This document shows positions 1-5,022 of a DNA stretch of 6,153 nt, piece by piece; position 1 is the first letter of the stretch; each line of letters starts with the position of its first letter. Origin of the DNA: Parachlamydiaceae bacterium (GTDB lineage Bacteria > Chlamydiota > Chlamydiia > Chlamydiales > Parachlamydiaceae). The position numbers were made by a program, and so were the translations under genes. The notes under the pieces are model-generated. The model saw nothing but the letters and a program-made list of their open reading frames with translations. It was not told the DNA's origin and did not search any database. The DNA lies in NCBI GenBank assembly GCA_013698165.1, contig JACCVN010000217.1:1-6153 (forward strand), in the 5' to 3' direction.

Positions 1-407
1 GAAGCTTGTCTTAATTGTCCCTTAGGCTTGAAGCCTTCGCCAAGGAGTTTTGGCAGCATGTTGGCATAAAAAGGATCCTCCTTCAGTAAATTGGGTAATG
101 AAGGGTCGATCTGCTTTCGAGCTGTTGGTGATCTATTTATGGGAGTTGTTTGGTTTGTTAAGGCCTCTTTCTTATTTTCAGTACCTTTGCTTTCTTGGAT
201 AAGGGCGTTAGCCTTATCTTCAGTTTTATTTTCAGTTGCTCTATAGCCTGAGAATTGGTCGCTCTTTAATTGTGAGAGCTCTTCATGGATAACTTTAAGT
301 TCCTCTTCGATGATTAATGAAGACCAATATAGCATTCCAAGAAAACCCAGGATGCCGAAAAAAAATAAATAACGTAGTACTGTGAGGATTATCGGCTCTT
401 TAATCAT
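1..407 (-). CDS. Membrane-anchored protein, N-terminal part only (truncated by window edge)
   Basis: An open frame of 135 codons without a stop runs from an ATG at 407 off the left edge. It is not a complete gene here. Residues 1-8 are short and mostly neutral, and residues 9-32 form one hydrophobic span (LRYLFFFGILGFLGMLYW). An acidic, likely helical stretch (about 34-48, EEELKVIHEEL) follows. Then comes a low-complexity polar linker rich in Lys, Glu, Asn and Thr (about 50-100), and a conserved-looking segment DPSLPNLLKEDPFYANMLPKLL. The last visible residues (KPKGQLRQA) resemble the GGxLRxA start of family-5 peptide-binding proteins of ABC transporters, so a tethered solute-binding protein is possible, but that is inference. 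The best ribosome site, AGGA, lies rather far upstream (about 14 nt). The gene is co-directional with the next two genes but separated from them by 363 bp. Confidence 0.72.
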   Translation of the reverse strand, partial: MIKEPIILTVLRYLFFFGILGFLGMLYWSSLIIEEELKVIHEELSQLKSDQFSGYRATENKTEDKANALIQESKGTENKKEALTNQTTPINRSPTARKQIDPSLPNLLKEDPFYANMLPKLLGEGFKPKGQLRQA

Positions 408-486
408 GCTGTAAAAAAATCCTACATGTTGAATCTGTACAAAAGCATTTAGATTCCGGTATAAATAGGTCTGTGCGGTAGGGGTA

Positions 487-514
487 TATATATTATTTTA
501 GCCCACCTTAGCAA
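487..514 (-). promoter_or_regulatory. Weak candidate promoter for the truncated membrane protein
   Basis: On the minus strand TTGCTA (509-514) is separated by 16 bp from TATATA (487-492). Each hexamer matches the sigma-70 consensus at 4 of 6 positions. Transcription would start about 70-75 nt before the ATG at 407. The surrounding DNA is very AT-rich, so a chance match is quite possible. Confidence 0.25.
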
Positions 515-567
515 AAGGATTTTTATTGGTAAATTTGATTTGTAGATACTTCAGATTTAGAGAGCGA

Positions 568-583
568 ACCAGTAATCACTGGT
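568..583. other. Short perfect hairpin ACCAGT-AATC-ACTGGT
   Basis: A 6-bp perfect stem with a 4-base loop lies in the gap between the exported methyltransferase-like gene and the truncated membrane protein. No T-run follows on either strand, so it is not a convincing intrinsic terminator. Its ACTGG core recalls the CCACTGG hairpins of the mobile cluster at 2718-4814, but the match is too short to claim relationship. Confidence 0.3.
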
Positions 584-603
584 AGGTGGTTATATACTCA
601 AGT

Positions 604-735
604 AGCTGTGATTGCTAAAAATGTAGCCTGCTGCGTCCCGCAGCAGGAATCAGCGAAGCGTTCATCCTGTCTCTTGCTCATTTTAACACCTGCTGCGAGA
701 CGCAGCAGGCTACATTTTTAGCTGCATTCACGGCT
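604..735. repeat. REPIN-like element: two inverted GTAG-hairpin (REP) units
   Basis: The first unit reads GTAG (623-626) followed by the hairpin CCTGCTGCG-TCC-CGCAGCAGG (627-647). The second unit is its inverted partner: hairpin 689-709 with loop AGA, followed by CTAC (710-713). The symmetry extends outward for about 20 more bases on each side (roughly 604-622 and 714-735, sharing CTAAAAAT and a degenerate AGCYGTGA). A 41-base spacer (648-688) separates the units. A tetranucleotide GTAG next to an imperfect palindrome is the known hallmark of REP sequences mobilised by RAYT (TnpA-REP, Y1 HUH) transposases, and two inverted REPs form a REPIN or BIME. It lies 35 bp past the stop of the gene ending at 771, the usual extragenic position. 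No RAYT gene is present in the window. Confidence 0.7.
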
Positions 736-770
736 ATCGGGGCATCATGATAAAAGAGGGAGAAATGTCA

Positions 771-1364
771 TTATTCCTGTTTTTTGAGGAACCAGAAATT
801 ACCATCGATATTGAGCGTCAGCCCTAGGTCCACTACAGCATAGACTACAGCCAATTCCACTTCATGCCATTCCCATCTATTTCCTGCTATCACACCATTT
901 TGAGATAGGTGTGAAACCCAGGCAAGAATTTTTTCATAGACAGTATCTGTGTTTTCACAATCAATGTAAATGAGTTCCGAAACAAGATTTAAAGCATTAC
1001 TTGCTTCTCTTGAACTCATGCGAATGGAATTAATCCTATCTCCTTGATTCTCTTGAATCACATTTGAAAGGAATTTCTGGTATTGATGCTCACTTTCAGA
1101 CCAAGAATTTATGTTGAAGACCTTTACAGATTCAGAGGTGTTTGCTGAAATATATCTTGCTGCCATTCCTTCAGAGGATTCTACATCGATAAAAACTGTG
1201 GTTTCCTGGGCATTTACTTTATTTAATAGAATATAGCCATTTTCAAAATAATATGGCTCATAAGAAATAAGTCTTAGAGCATCATTTAGCTCAGCATCTG
1301 CATAAAGGAAAGATCCTCCTGCAAAGGTAGTCATCAAGCAAATCAAACTTGCAATTTTTTTCAT
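771..1364 (-). CDS. Exported protein with a Methyltransf_24-like fold, cofactor motif eroded
   Basis: A complete 197-residue protein. The ATG at 1364 has a strong site, AAGGAG, five bases upstream. Residues 1-24 look like a Sec signal peptide: MKK, a hydrophobic core, then A-D-A at 22-24 for signal peptidase I. The mature part follows the order of class I SAM-dependent methyltransferases of the Methyltransf_24 / cephalosporin-hydroxylase-like group. There is a beta strand and glycine-loop region (FIDVESSEGMAARYI, 58-72), a second strand ending in NSW (83-88), a SREA segment (118-121), LIYIDCENTD (131-140, where the family has L-I-Y-I-D-A-x-H), GVIAGNRW (157-164, family GG-V-I-x-G-D-D-W) and an AV...FW..KK ending. 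The glycine-rich SAM loop, the acidic residue after strand 2 and the DD of the GDDW motif are altered, so catalysis is doubtful. Family placement is my reading of the motif order. The substrate is unknown. Confidence 0.72.
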   Translation of the reverse strand: MKKIASLICLMTTFAGGSFLYADAELNDALRLISYEPYYFENGYILLNKVNAQETTVFIDVESSEGMAARYISANTSESVKVFNINSWSESEHQYQKFLSNVIQENQGDRINSIRMSSREASNALNLVSELIYIDCENTDTVYEKILAWVSHLSQNGVIAGNRWEWHEVELAVVYAVVDLGLTLNIDGNFWFLKKQE

Positions 1365-1378
1365 CGGTGCTCCTTTTG

Positions 1379-1407
1379 TTAATAGAACGACGTATAATCA
1401 ATGTCAA
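1379..1407 (-). promoter_or_regulatory. Candidate sigma-70 promoter before the exported methyltransferase-like gene
   Basis: On the minus strand a perfect TTGACA (1402-1407) is 17 bp from TATTAA (1379-1384, 4 of 6 matches). The spacing is ideal, but the predicted start would fall near 1372, inside the AAGGAG ribosome site at 1370-1375, giving an almost leaderless message. The match may therefore be fortuitous, and the gene may be read through from the upstream operon. The 98-bp gap contains no convincing terminator. Confidence 0.3.
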
Positions 1408-1462
1408 AAATATTGTTTTTAGTCAAGGGAAGCGGGAATTAAAGAAATTTTACAGGTCGAAA

Positions 1463-2155
1463 TCAATAGATGACAAATGGATGGGCATGCACAAAAGGAA
1501 TTCCAAAAGAAAGATGAGGAATCAGTTCAATTTCAGCCATGCCACGGCAAAGGCTAAGGGCTCCAATTAGCAGAGCCGCCATTCCCATTAACAGGTTGTA
1601 ATAGTCTTTGGCGGTTTTGAAAAGTTGATGGGCACGCATAGCGAAAAATAGCGAAGGAGATGTCAATAAGGCAAACACAAAGCCATTCAAAAGTCCTGTC
1701 AATGCGCTTGCAGATAGCGCACAAGCTGAAAAAACAACTAATGTCTGTCCGCAGGGCAGCATAACGGTAAAAAAACCAAATAAAAAAGTCGTCAATGGCC
1801 TGTCACGCAGCATGAGTAATGATAAGGTTCGATTTAAAGGGGCAAGCCTTTTTCCTAACCAATTATGGCCTGGATAGTTCCAGCCAAAAAGTGTGCAAAG
1901 TCCAGCAACAATAATTATCGCTCCAAAAAGAAAGCTGGTTGTTGCAGCTAAATGGTAGGCTTTGAAAAATATATTGAGAACTGCACCAATTGCTCCTGCA
2001 ATCATTCCAGCAAGACTGAAAGATAGGAGCCTTCCAATAAAGTATAATGTTCGAAAGCGGTGTGCACCGATCGCCATCACTAAGGGTCCGCACATGCCTA
2101 AACAATGAAGATTTCCAAATAAATAAAAGGGAAGCATCGCGACTAGTAGACTCAT
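1463..2155 (-). CDS. DsbD_2 / sulfite-exporter TauE-SafE-like membrane protein (cytochrome oxidase or thiol-redox maturation type)
   Basis: A complete 230-residue polytopic inner-membrane protein. It has about six hydrophobic spans (roughly 2-30, 36-62, 70-92, 122-146, 150-173 and 186-204). Two paired-cysteine signatures stand out: H17-C18-L-G-M-C22-G-P in span 1 and L133-P-C135-G in span 4. These are the landmarks of the DsbD_2 (CcdA/UreH-like) transmembrane family, often named sulfite exporter TauE/SafE. Members are frequently found beside cbb3 oxidase and copper-handling genes, where they are thought to shuttle reductant or metal across the membrane. The C-terminal tail carries three histidines (H214, H223, H225). 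The start at 2155 is preceded by AGGGG at a good distance. The gene follows the 59-residue gene by 15 bp, consistent with one transcript. The exact substrate cannot be read from the sequence, and no oxidase subunit gene lies in the window. Confidence 0.88.
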   Translation of the reverse strand: MSLLVAMLPFYLFGNLHCLGMCGPLVMAIGAHRFRTLYFIGRLLSFSLAGMIAGAIGAVLNIFFKAYHLAATTSFLFGAIIIVAGLCTLFGWNYPGHNWLGKRLAPLNRTLSLLMLRDRPLTTFLFGFFTVMLPCGQTLVVFSACALSASALTGLLNGFVFALLTSPSLFFAMRAHQLFKTAKDYYNLLMGMAALLIGALSLCRGMAEIELIPHLSFGIPFVHAHPFVIY

Positions 2156-2170
2156 TTAACCCCTAAATAT

Positions 2171-2350
2171 TCAATTATTGGCTGTCTGTTCCGTTGGAAT
2201 TTCTTTAGTACCACTTCTTAGTTCCTGGATTTTTGCCATGTCCAAACCAGTATGTCCTGAGCGTCGGGAATAAGCTGTAACAGTCACTATGACCATTAAA
2301 ATCATGAAAGTCCAGAATATTACTGTCGCAACTTTGGGAAATATACGCAT
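2171..2350 (-). CDS. Small single-span membrane protein, first gene of the DsbD_2 operon
   Basis: This 59-residue reading frame encodes MRIFPKVAT, one hydrophobic helix at about 8-26 (VATVIFWTFMILMVIVTVTA), then YSRRSGHTGLD and a polar tail ending in TANN. The positive RR after the helix predicts that the tail lies in the cytoplasm. A modest GGTGG ribosome site precedes the ATG. Its stop is 15 bp from the start of the DsbD_2 gene, so the two are probably co-translated and functionally linked. Its size, topology and neighbour recall the tiny CcoQ or CcoS proteins of cbb3 oxidase clusters (a helix followed by a short tail), but I see no diagnostic motif and leave the name open. A chance frame of 60 codons with a perfect membrane span and operon spacing is unlikely. 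Confidence 0.7.
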   Translation of the reverse strand: MRIFPKVATVIFWTFMILMVIVTVTAYSRRSGHTGLDMAKIQELRSGTKEIPTEQTANN

Positions 2351-2383
2351 GGTCCACCGATTAGATAATTGTTAAACTCGACA

Positions 2384-2438
2384 TAGCTGAATCTGAGATT
2401 CAGCTAAGGGCAGTATATCTTGAAAGTATAGTCTTGAA
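2384..2438 (-). promoter_or_regulatory. Candidate promoter/operator: perfect 11-bp-arm dyad plus tandem direct repeat
   Basis: Arms at 2384-2394 and 2396-2406 are perfect inverted repeats around a single central base (half-site TAGCTGAATCT). Immediately upstream on the minus strand is a tandem direct repeat, seen on the plus strand as AGTATATCTTGAA (2412-2424) followed by AGTATAGTCTTGAA (2425-2438). Each copy supplies a minus-strand TATACT (2412-2417 and 2425-2430), a 5 of 6 match to the -10 box. Starting from the nearer one, transcription would begin around 2405, inside the dyad, with about 55 nt of leader to the ATG at 2350. This is the arrangement expected for a repressor site over +1. No good -35 hexamer accompanies it. 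The dyad could instead be a leader hairpin. Confidence 0.5.
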
Positions 2439-2717
2439 GGTAATTTAACACCAACAAGGACATAGGCATTAATTTCAATAGGGGCATTAACGAAAAGTTT
2501 TTGAAATAGGTTCTTAAGACTGAGATGAATTAATGTAATAAACTACCGCATAGCCCAAAGACTGGATTTTAGAATTTTTAAGGGGCGCAGCGTTGCATGC
2601 TTCACCTTATACAGATGAGGTGGAAGCTCTTTAAAGCGTAACATAGAGACGTAGAGTTCCAGAGAGAGTATAAAAAAAGAGAAGAACCCTTACGGGTTAT
2701 GAGAGCTTTTATTGCTT
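2439..2717. other. Gene-free stretch upstream of the DsbD_2 operon and before the mobile cluster
   Basis: I see no convincing reading frame here on either strand. It contains one imperfect hairpin (2599-2627, GCTTCACCT paired with AGGTGGAAGC with one bulged G) and the terminator-like site listed separately. Together with 2351-2438 it makes a 367-bp interval between the first operon gene and the mobile DNA. Whatever lay upstream of the operon before the insertions is not recognisable. Confidence 0.5.
2672..2698 (-). terminator. Possible weak intrinsic terminator, minus strand
   Basis: Read on the minus strand, AACCC-GTAA-GGGTT (2685-2698) is followed after six bases by a run of seven T (2672-2678). 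The stem has only 5 bp and the T-run is displaced, so efficiency would be low. Its position would stop leftward transcription coming out of the mobile cluster before it reaches the DsbD_2 operon. Confidence 0.35.
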
Positions 2718-3029
2718 ACAGTGTACTAGCCGCGAATGCGGCGGCAGCATATAGCCGCTGGCGTAAGCCAGTGGTATGATCACCACAAAATAAAAGCCGC
2801 GAATGCGGCGACAGCATATAGGCAGTGTGTTGGCCTTGGGCGATTACCCGTACTGTTCAGCCTCAAAAAGATATTTGGGTTAAACATAACGTTGTGCAAT
2901 GTAAGAATTCAACATGATATGCTAGCTTGCTGAATATTCCCATGGAAACTTTGCTGTCGCCACATTCGCGGCTTTTATAATGTTTGGATCATACCACTGG
3001 CTTACGCCAGTGGCCTATAGTTCGGAAAT
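2718..3029 (+). repeat. Left inverted arm with nested hairpin modules
   Basis: The order from the outside is hairpin GCCGC-GAAT-GCGGC (2729-2742), hairpin CCGCTGGC-GTAA-GCCAGTGG (2755-2774) and again GCCGC-GAAT-GCGGC (2796-2809). A 143-bp unique part follows. Then the same modules return in reverse orientation: GCCACATTCGCGGC (2959-2972) and CCACTGGC-TTAC-GCCAGTGG (2994-3013). The arm is thus itself an inverted pair of 61-bp modules (2755-2815 and 2953-3013). It ends one base before the transposase stop codon complement at 3031. A 65-codon frame across it is not conserved in reading frame in the other arm and is not coding. Confidence 0.85.
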
Positions 3030-4514
3030 TTTATGCTACTTTTCGCATTATTCCATGAATCATTTCTTCTGTTAATTTTAATTTAATCACTTTTTCTGGG
3101 GCATTCCTCAACTCATTATAAAGCTCTTTCATTAACATTCTACAACTTGGCCTAATGGGTACTTTTCTCCACTTAGGCAGCAGATCTCTCTCTTCACTAT
3201 ATCTATCGCCATGTGACATTATACTTGCTAATAGAAGCGCACTATACACAGCAACAGTGAAAGCTGGCTCTCTTGTTACTGACTTTTCATTCCTTACTTG
3301 GGCTTCACCAACTCCAAAAACAGATTTCTCATCTCTAAAATTGTATTCAATTTGTAATCTGTCTAAATATACTTGAATGAGTTCCTCAACCGGTGTTACA
3401 AGATCGGTTGTTAGAAGATAACCAGGCTCCCTGTAATTTTTTCTTCCTCCATGTTCGTATGGAATCGGGGCGATCACAATCAATCTCAATGGCAATGATT
3501 TGGTGACCCTTTGCCATAAAACATTCTTAACTTCCTTGTATCTAATAGCTCTATGTTGACCCCCGTAGAAGAATTGTCCTTTTCTGTAAGGAATTGATTC
3601 ATCTTGACGCACATTCTCAGGATTGAATTTATTTTTGGAATATTGCCTTCTGCCCTCGTCTTGTGCGGCAAAGCATAAAACAGCGTTTTTCTTACAACGA
3701 GCAAGGATATCCATTCCCACCATAGACATCGTCAAGCAGACTGTATTACAAAAACTACCATCACAAACGAAAATGATTCGAAGGCTTGCTTGTCCTATAC
3801 TATTAAGATATTCTCTTAACTTTTTAGCATGGTTTACGAATATTGTAGATAAACTGTGCGTCATTTTTGCTTGAACATACTCTTCCCTTTCCTTATCAGA
3901 GGCTTTTTTTCCTGGTTTCTTTACAGGGGGAGCGTCAATGAATCGAATAGGAATTGCTCTGCAAGGAGCTCCAAAAAAATCATATAGTGGTACTAACGCT
4001 GAAAATTGCAAAAATCTAAGACCCCAAATCAAATTAACATGGAATTTAGGGGACATTGGATCTCTATGCCAACTAGTATTAGGTATTTTCTTTCCTGTTT
4101 TCTTAAACTTAGAATCATCAACTCCAATTGCAATATACCCCTTTTTAAACCAGGGTAAGCAATTTTGTATAATAGGGTTGAAGAGGTCTTCAGGACCCCA
4201 TTTAAGCAGCGAAAAGAACTTGTATATTGCGCTGGGCTTTTCATCCAACTTTCCAGTAGAAATGGAAACGTTAGAAAGAGTTTTCTTTAATCCAAAGGCG
4301 CCGATCATAGCACAAGCGTACTCCCGAGCACTATTAAATGAACGCTTTGAACTAAATGCTGGACGCCATAACTGTAAAAGGAATATAAATGCTTCGAGCA
4401 GGCTCATGATGTATCTCTCTTCTTTTGATGGGAAAAAAGATATATTTTGACTACCTGCTCTTTTTTTTACACAAAAATTTATTTTTATTTTTGGCAACAG
4501 AAAATATTTCCGAA
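3021..4514 (-). mobile_element. Insertion-sequence unit at the palindrome centre (1494 bp, DDE transposase)
   Basis: If the arms are regarded as target DNA, the insertion sequence proper runs from TTCGGAAAT (3021-3029) to its inverted copy ATTTCCGAA (4506-4514). Symmetry continues inward to 12 of 14 positions. It is flanked on both sides by CTATAG (3015-3020 and 4515-4520), which could be a target duplication, although being a palindrome it would also appear simply by symmetry. Removing the unit and one CTATAG restores a continuous palindrome of about 600 bp. The alternative is that these bases are only the inner end of the long inverted repeats. Confidence 0.55.
3031..4407 (-). CDS. DDE transposase of the RDPxSPxFHVNL / NFRDEK type (IS4/IS701-like RNase H fold)
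   Basis: A 458-residue protein, apparently intact. The catalytic triad is visible: D97 in IAIGVDDSKFKKTGKK, D216 in IIFVCDGSF, and E354 in LQIEYNFRDEK, with R358 and K361 completing the C-terminal signature. RDPMSPKFHVNLIWGLRFLQFS (116-137), PVKKPGK (161-167), an aromatic insertion region (240-330) and YLLTTD (330-335) are in the order I know from DDE_5-like transposases of planctomycetes, acidobacteria and chlamydia relatives. The frame is open upstream to an ATG at 4608, but those 67 codons translate the inverted repeat. The ATG at 4407 has a GAGAG-type ribosome site (AAGAAGAGAG) about seven bases upstream and begins a helical N-terminus (MSLLEAFIFLLQLWRPAF). The stop codon sits against the left arm. 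The 98-bp leader (4408-4505) is A/T-rich, with no clear promoter hexamers. Confidence 0.9.
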   Translation of the reverse strand: MSLLEAFIFLLQLWRPAFSSKRSFNSAREYACAMIGAFGLKKTLSNVSISTGKLDEKPSAIYKFFSLLKWGPEDLFNPIIQNCLPWFKKGYIAIGVDDSKFKKTGKKIPNTSWHRDPMSPKFHVNLIWGLRFLQFSALVPLYDFFGAPCRAIPIRFIDAPPVKKPGKKASDKEREEYVQAKMTHSLSTIFVNHAKKLREYLNSIGQASLRIIFVCDGSFCNTVCLTMSMVGMDILARCKKNAVLCFAAQDEGRRQYSKNKFNPENVRQDESIPYRKGQFFYGGQHRAIRYKEVKNVLWQRVTKSLPLRLIVIAPIPYEHGGRKNYREPGYLLTTDLVTPVEELIQVYLDRLQIEYNFRDEKSVFGVGEAQVRNEKSVTREPAFTVAVYSALLLASIMSHGDRYSEERDLLPKWRKVPIRPSCRMLMKELYNELRNAPEKVIKLKLTEEMIHGIMRKVA

Positions 4515-4814
4515 CTATAGACCACTGGCGTAAGCCAGTGGTATGATCCAAACATGATAAAAGCCACGAATGTGGCGACAGCAAAGTTTCCATGGGAATA
4601 TTCAACAAGCTAGCATATCATGTTGAATTCTACATTGCACAACGTTATATTTGATCCAAATAACTTTTGAGGCTGAACAGTACGGGTAATGCCCAAAGCC
4701 AACACACTGCCAATATGCTGTCGCCGCATTCGCGGCTTTTATTTTGTGGTGAACATACCACTGGCTTACGCCAGCGGCTATATGCTGCCGCCGCATTCGC
4801 GGCTAGTACACTGT
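4506..4814 (-). repeat. Right inverted arm with nested hairpin modules
   Basis: This is the inverted counterpart of 2718-3029. It holds CCACTGGC-GTAA-GCCAGTGG (4522-4541), GCCAC-GAAT-GTGGC (4563-4576), then GCCGC-ATTC-GCGGC (4723-4736), CCACTGGC-TTAC-GCCAGCGG (4758-4777) and GCCGC-ATTC-GCGGC (4790-4803). Differences from the left arm include single-base indels and a cluster of substitutions around 4645-4675, while the hairpins stay pairable. The arm's outer 12 bases are simultaneously the left end of the 168-bp MITE that follows. Confidence 0.85.
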
Positions 4815-4970
4815 TAAGGTAGAATTTTCGACTATTTCTGAGTCAAAGCCCCGTAGTTTGCCGATCGTAAAAGGGGCTGTATTGACTAATACAACCCCTT
4901 TTACGATCGACAAACCACGGGAGCTTTCACGCTAGAAATAGTCGAAAATACTACCTTAACAGTGTACTAG
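4803..4970. mobile_element. 168-bp hairpin MITE ending in CTAG
   Basis: The outer arms 4803-4839 and 4934-4970 match at 36 of 37 positions. The inner arms 4862-4883 and 4888-4909 match at 21 of 22 around a 4-base loop (GACT). The middle segments (4840-4861 and 4910-4933) still pair partly, so the whole unit folds into one hairpin with a stem of about 80 bp. It has no coding capacity. The ends read CTAG-TACACTGTTAAGG inward. A TA duplication within a CTAG target is the known habit of IS630/Tc1-mariner elements, so a MITE cross-mobilised by such a transposase is plausible but unproven; none is encoded here. The right end abuts the promoter region of the SDR gene, and the left end overlaps the mobile cluster. 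Confidence 0.8.
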
Positions 4971-4981
4971 GGCAGTATATA

Positions 4982-4987
4982 TATAAT
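4982..4987 (+). promoter_or_regulatory. Candidate -10 box (TATAAT) of the SDR gene
   Basis: A perfect TATAAT starts 12 bases after the MITE end. The -35 position with a 17-bp spacer (4959-4964, ACAGTG) lies inside the MITE terminus and matches poorly. If used, transcription would begin near 4994 and the leader to the ATG at 5023 would be about 29 nt. The AT-rich context (TATATATATAAT) weakens the call. Confidence 0.4.
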
Positions 4988-5011
4988 TTCAATATTTTTG
5001 TGCATTCTTTT

Positions 5012-5017
5012 GGGGAG
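5012..5017 (+). promoter_or_regulatory. Strong ribosome binding site GGGGAG favouring the upstream SDR start
   Basis: GGGGAG lies five bases before the ATG at 5023, while the alternative ATG at 5089 has only GGTGGTG in front of it. This is the main argument for translating the hydrophobic extension of the dehydrogenase. Confidence 0.55.
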
Positions 5018-5022
5018 AGCAA

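Larger units (their letters stand above)
2718..4814. mobile_element. Compound palindromic mobile element: transposase unit between ~310-bp inverted arms
   Basis: The block reads inward from both ends with the same sequence for about 310 bp: 2718-3029 on the plus strand and 4814-4506 on the minus strand. A transposase gene and a short leader fill the middle. The outermost shared bases are ACAGTGTACTAG. CTAG (2726-2729 and 4803-4806) borders the hairpin-rich arms on both sides and may be a target duplication, though being palindromic it would also appear by symmetry. Arms differ by roughly 16-17 positions including single-base indels, so the structure is not freshly formed. Either the whole block moves as one transposon, or an insertion sequence sits in the centre of an older palindromic element. 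No second copy is available in the window to decide. Confidence 0.75.

Noticed and set aside
1349..1570. 73-codon plus-strand frame between two minus-strand genes
   Set aside because: It overlaps the start of one real gene and the end of another antisense, with low-complexity basic composition and no support.
2407..2418. GGGCAGTATAT shared with 4970-4980 after the MITE
   Set aside because: An 11-base match in 6 kb of AT-rich DNA is expected by chance, and flanks do not extend the similarity.
2736..2933. 65-codon frame in the left arm and its 64-codon counterpart in the right arm (4602-4796, minus)
   Set aside because: The two copies differ by single-base indels that shift the frame in the middle, so the protein is not conserved, and the frames translate hairpin repeats. 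No ribosome site.
2729..3013. CRISPR-like array of short palindromic repeats
   Set aside because: Repeats alternate in orientation, have irregular spacing, occur as mirrored arms and lack unique spacers of uniform length. They are hairpin modules of mobile DNA.
2994..3013. CCACTGGC hairpin as transposase terminator
   Set aside because: It lies just past the stop codon and has a strong stem, but no T-run follows on the minus strand, and the same hairpin recurs four times in the arms as a repeat module.
3938..4450. 170-codon plus-strand frame opposite the transposase
   Set aside because: It lies wholly antisense to the transposase with its DDE motifs, has no ribosome site and no recognisable motif.
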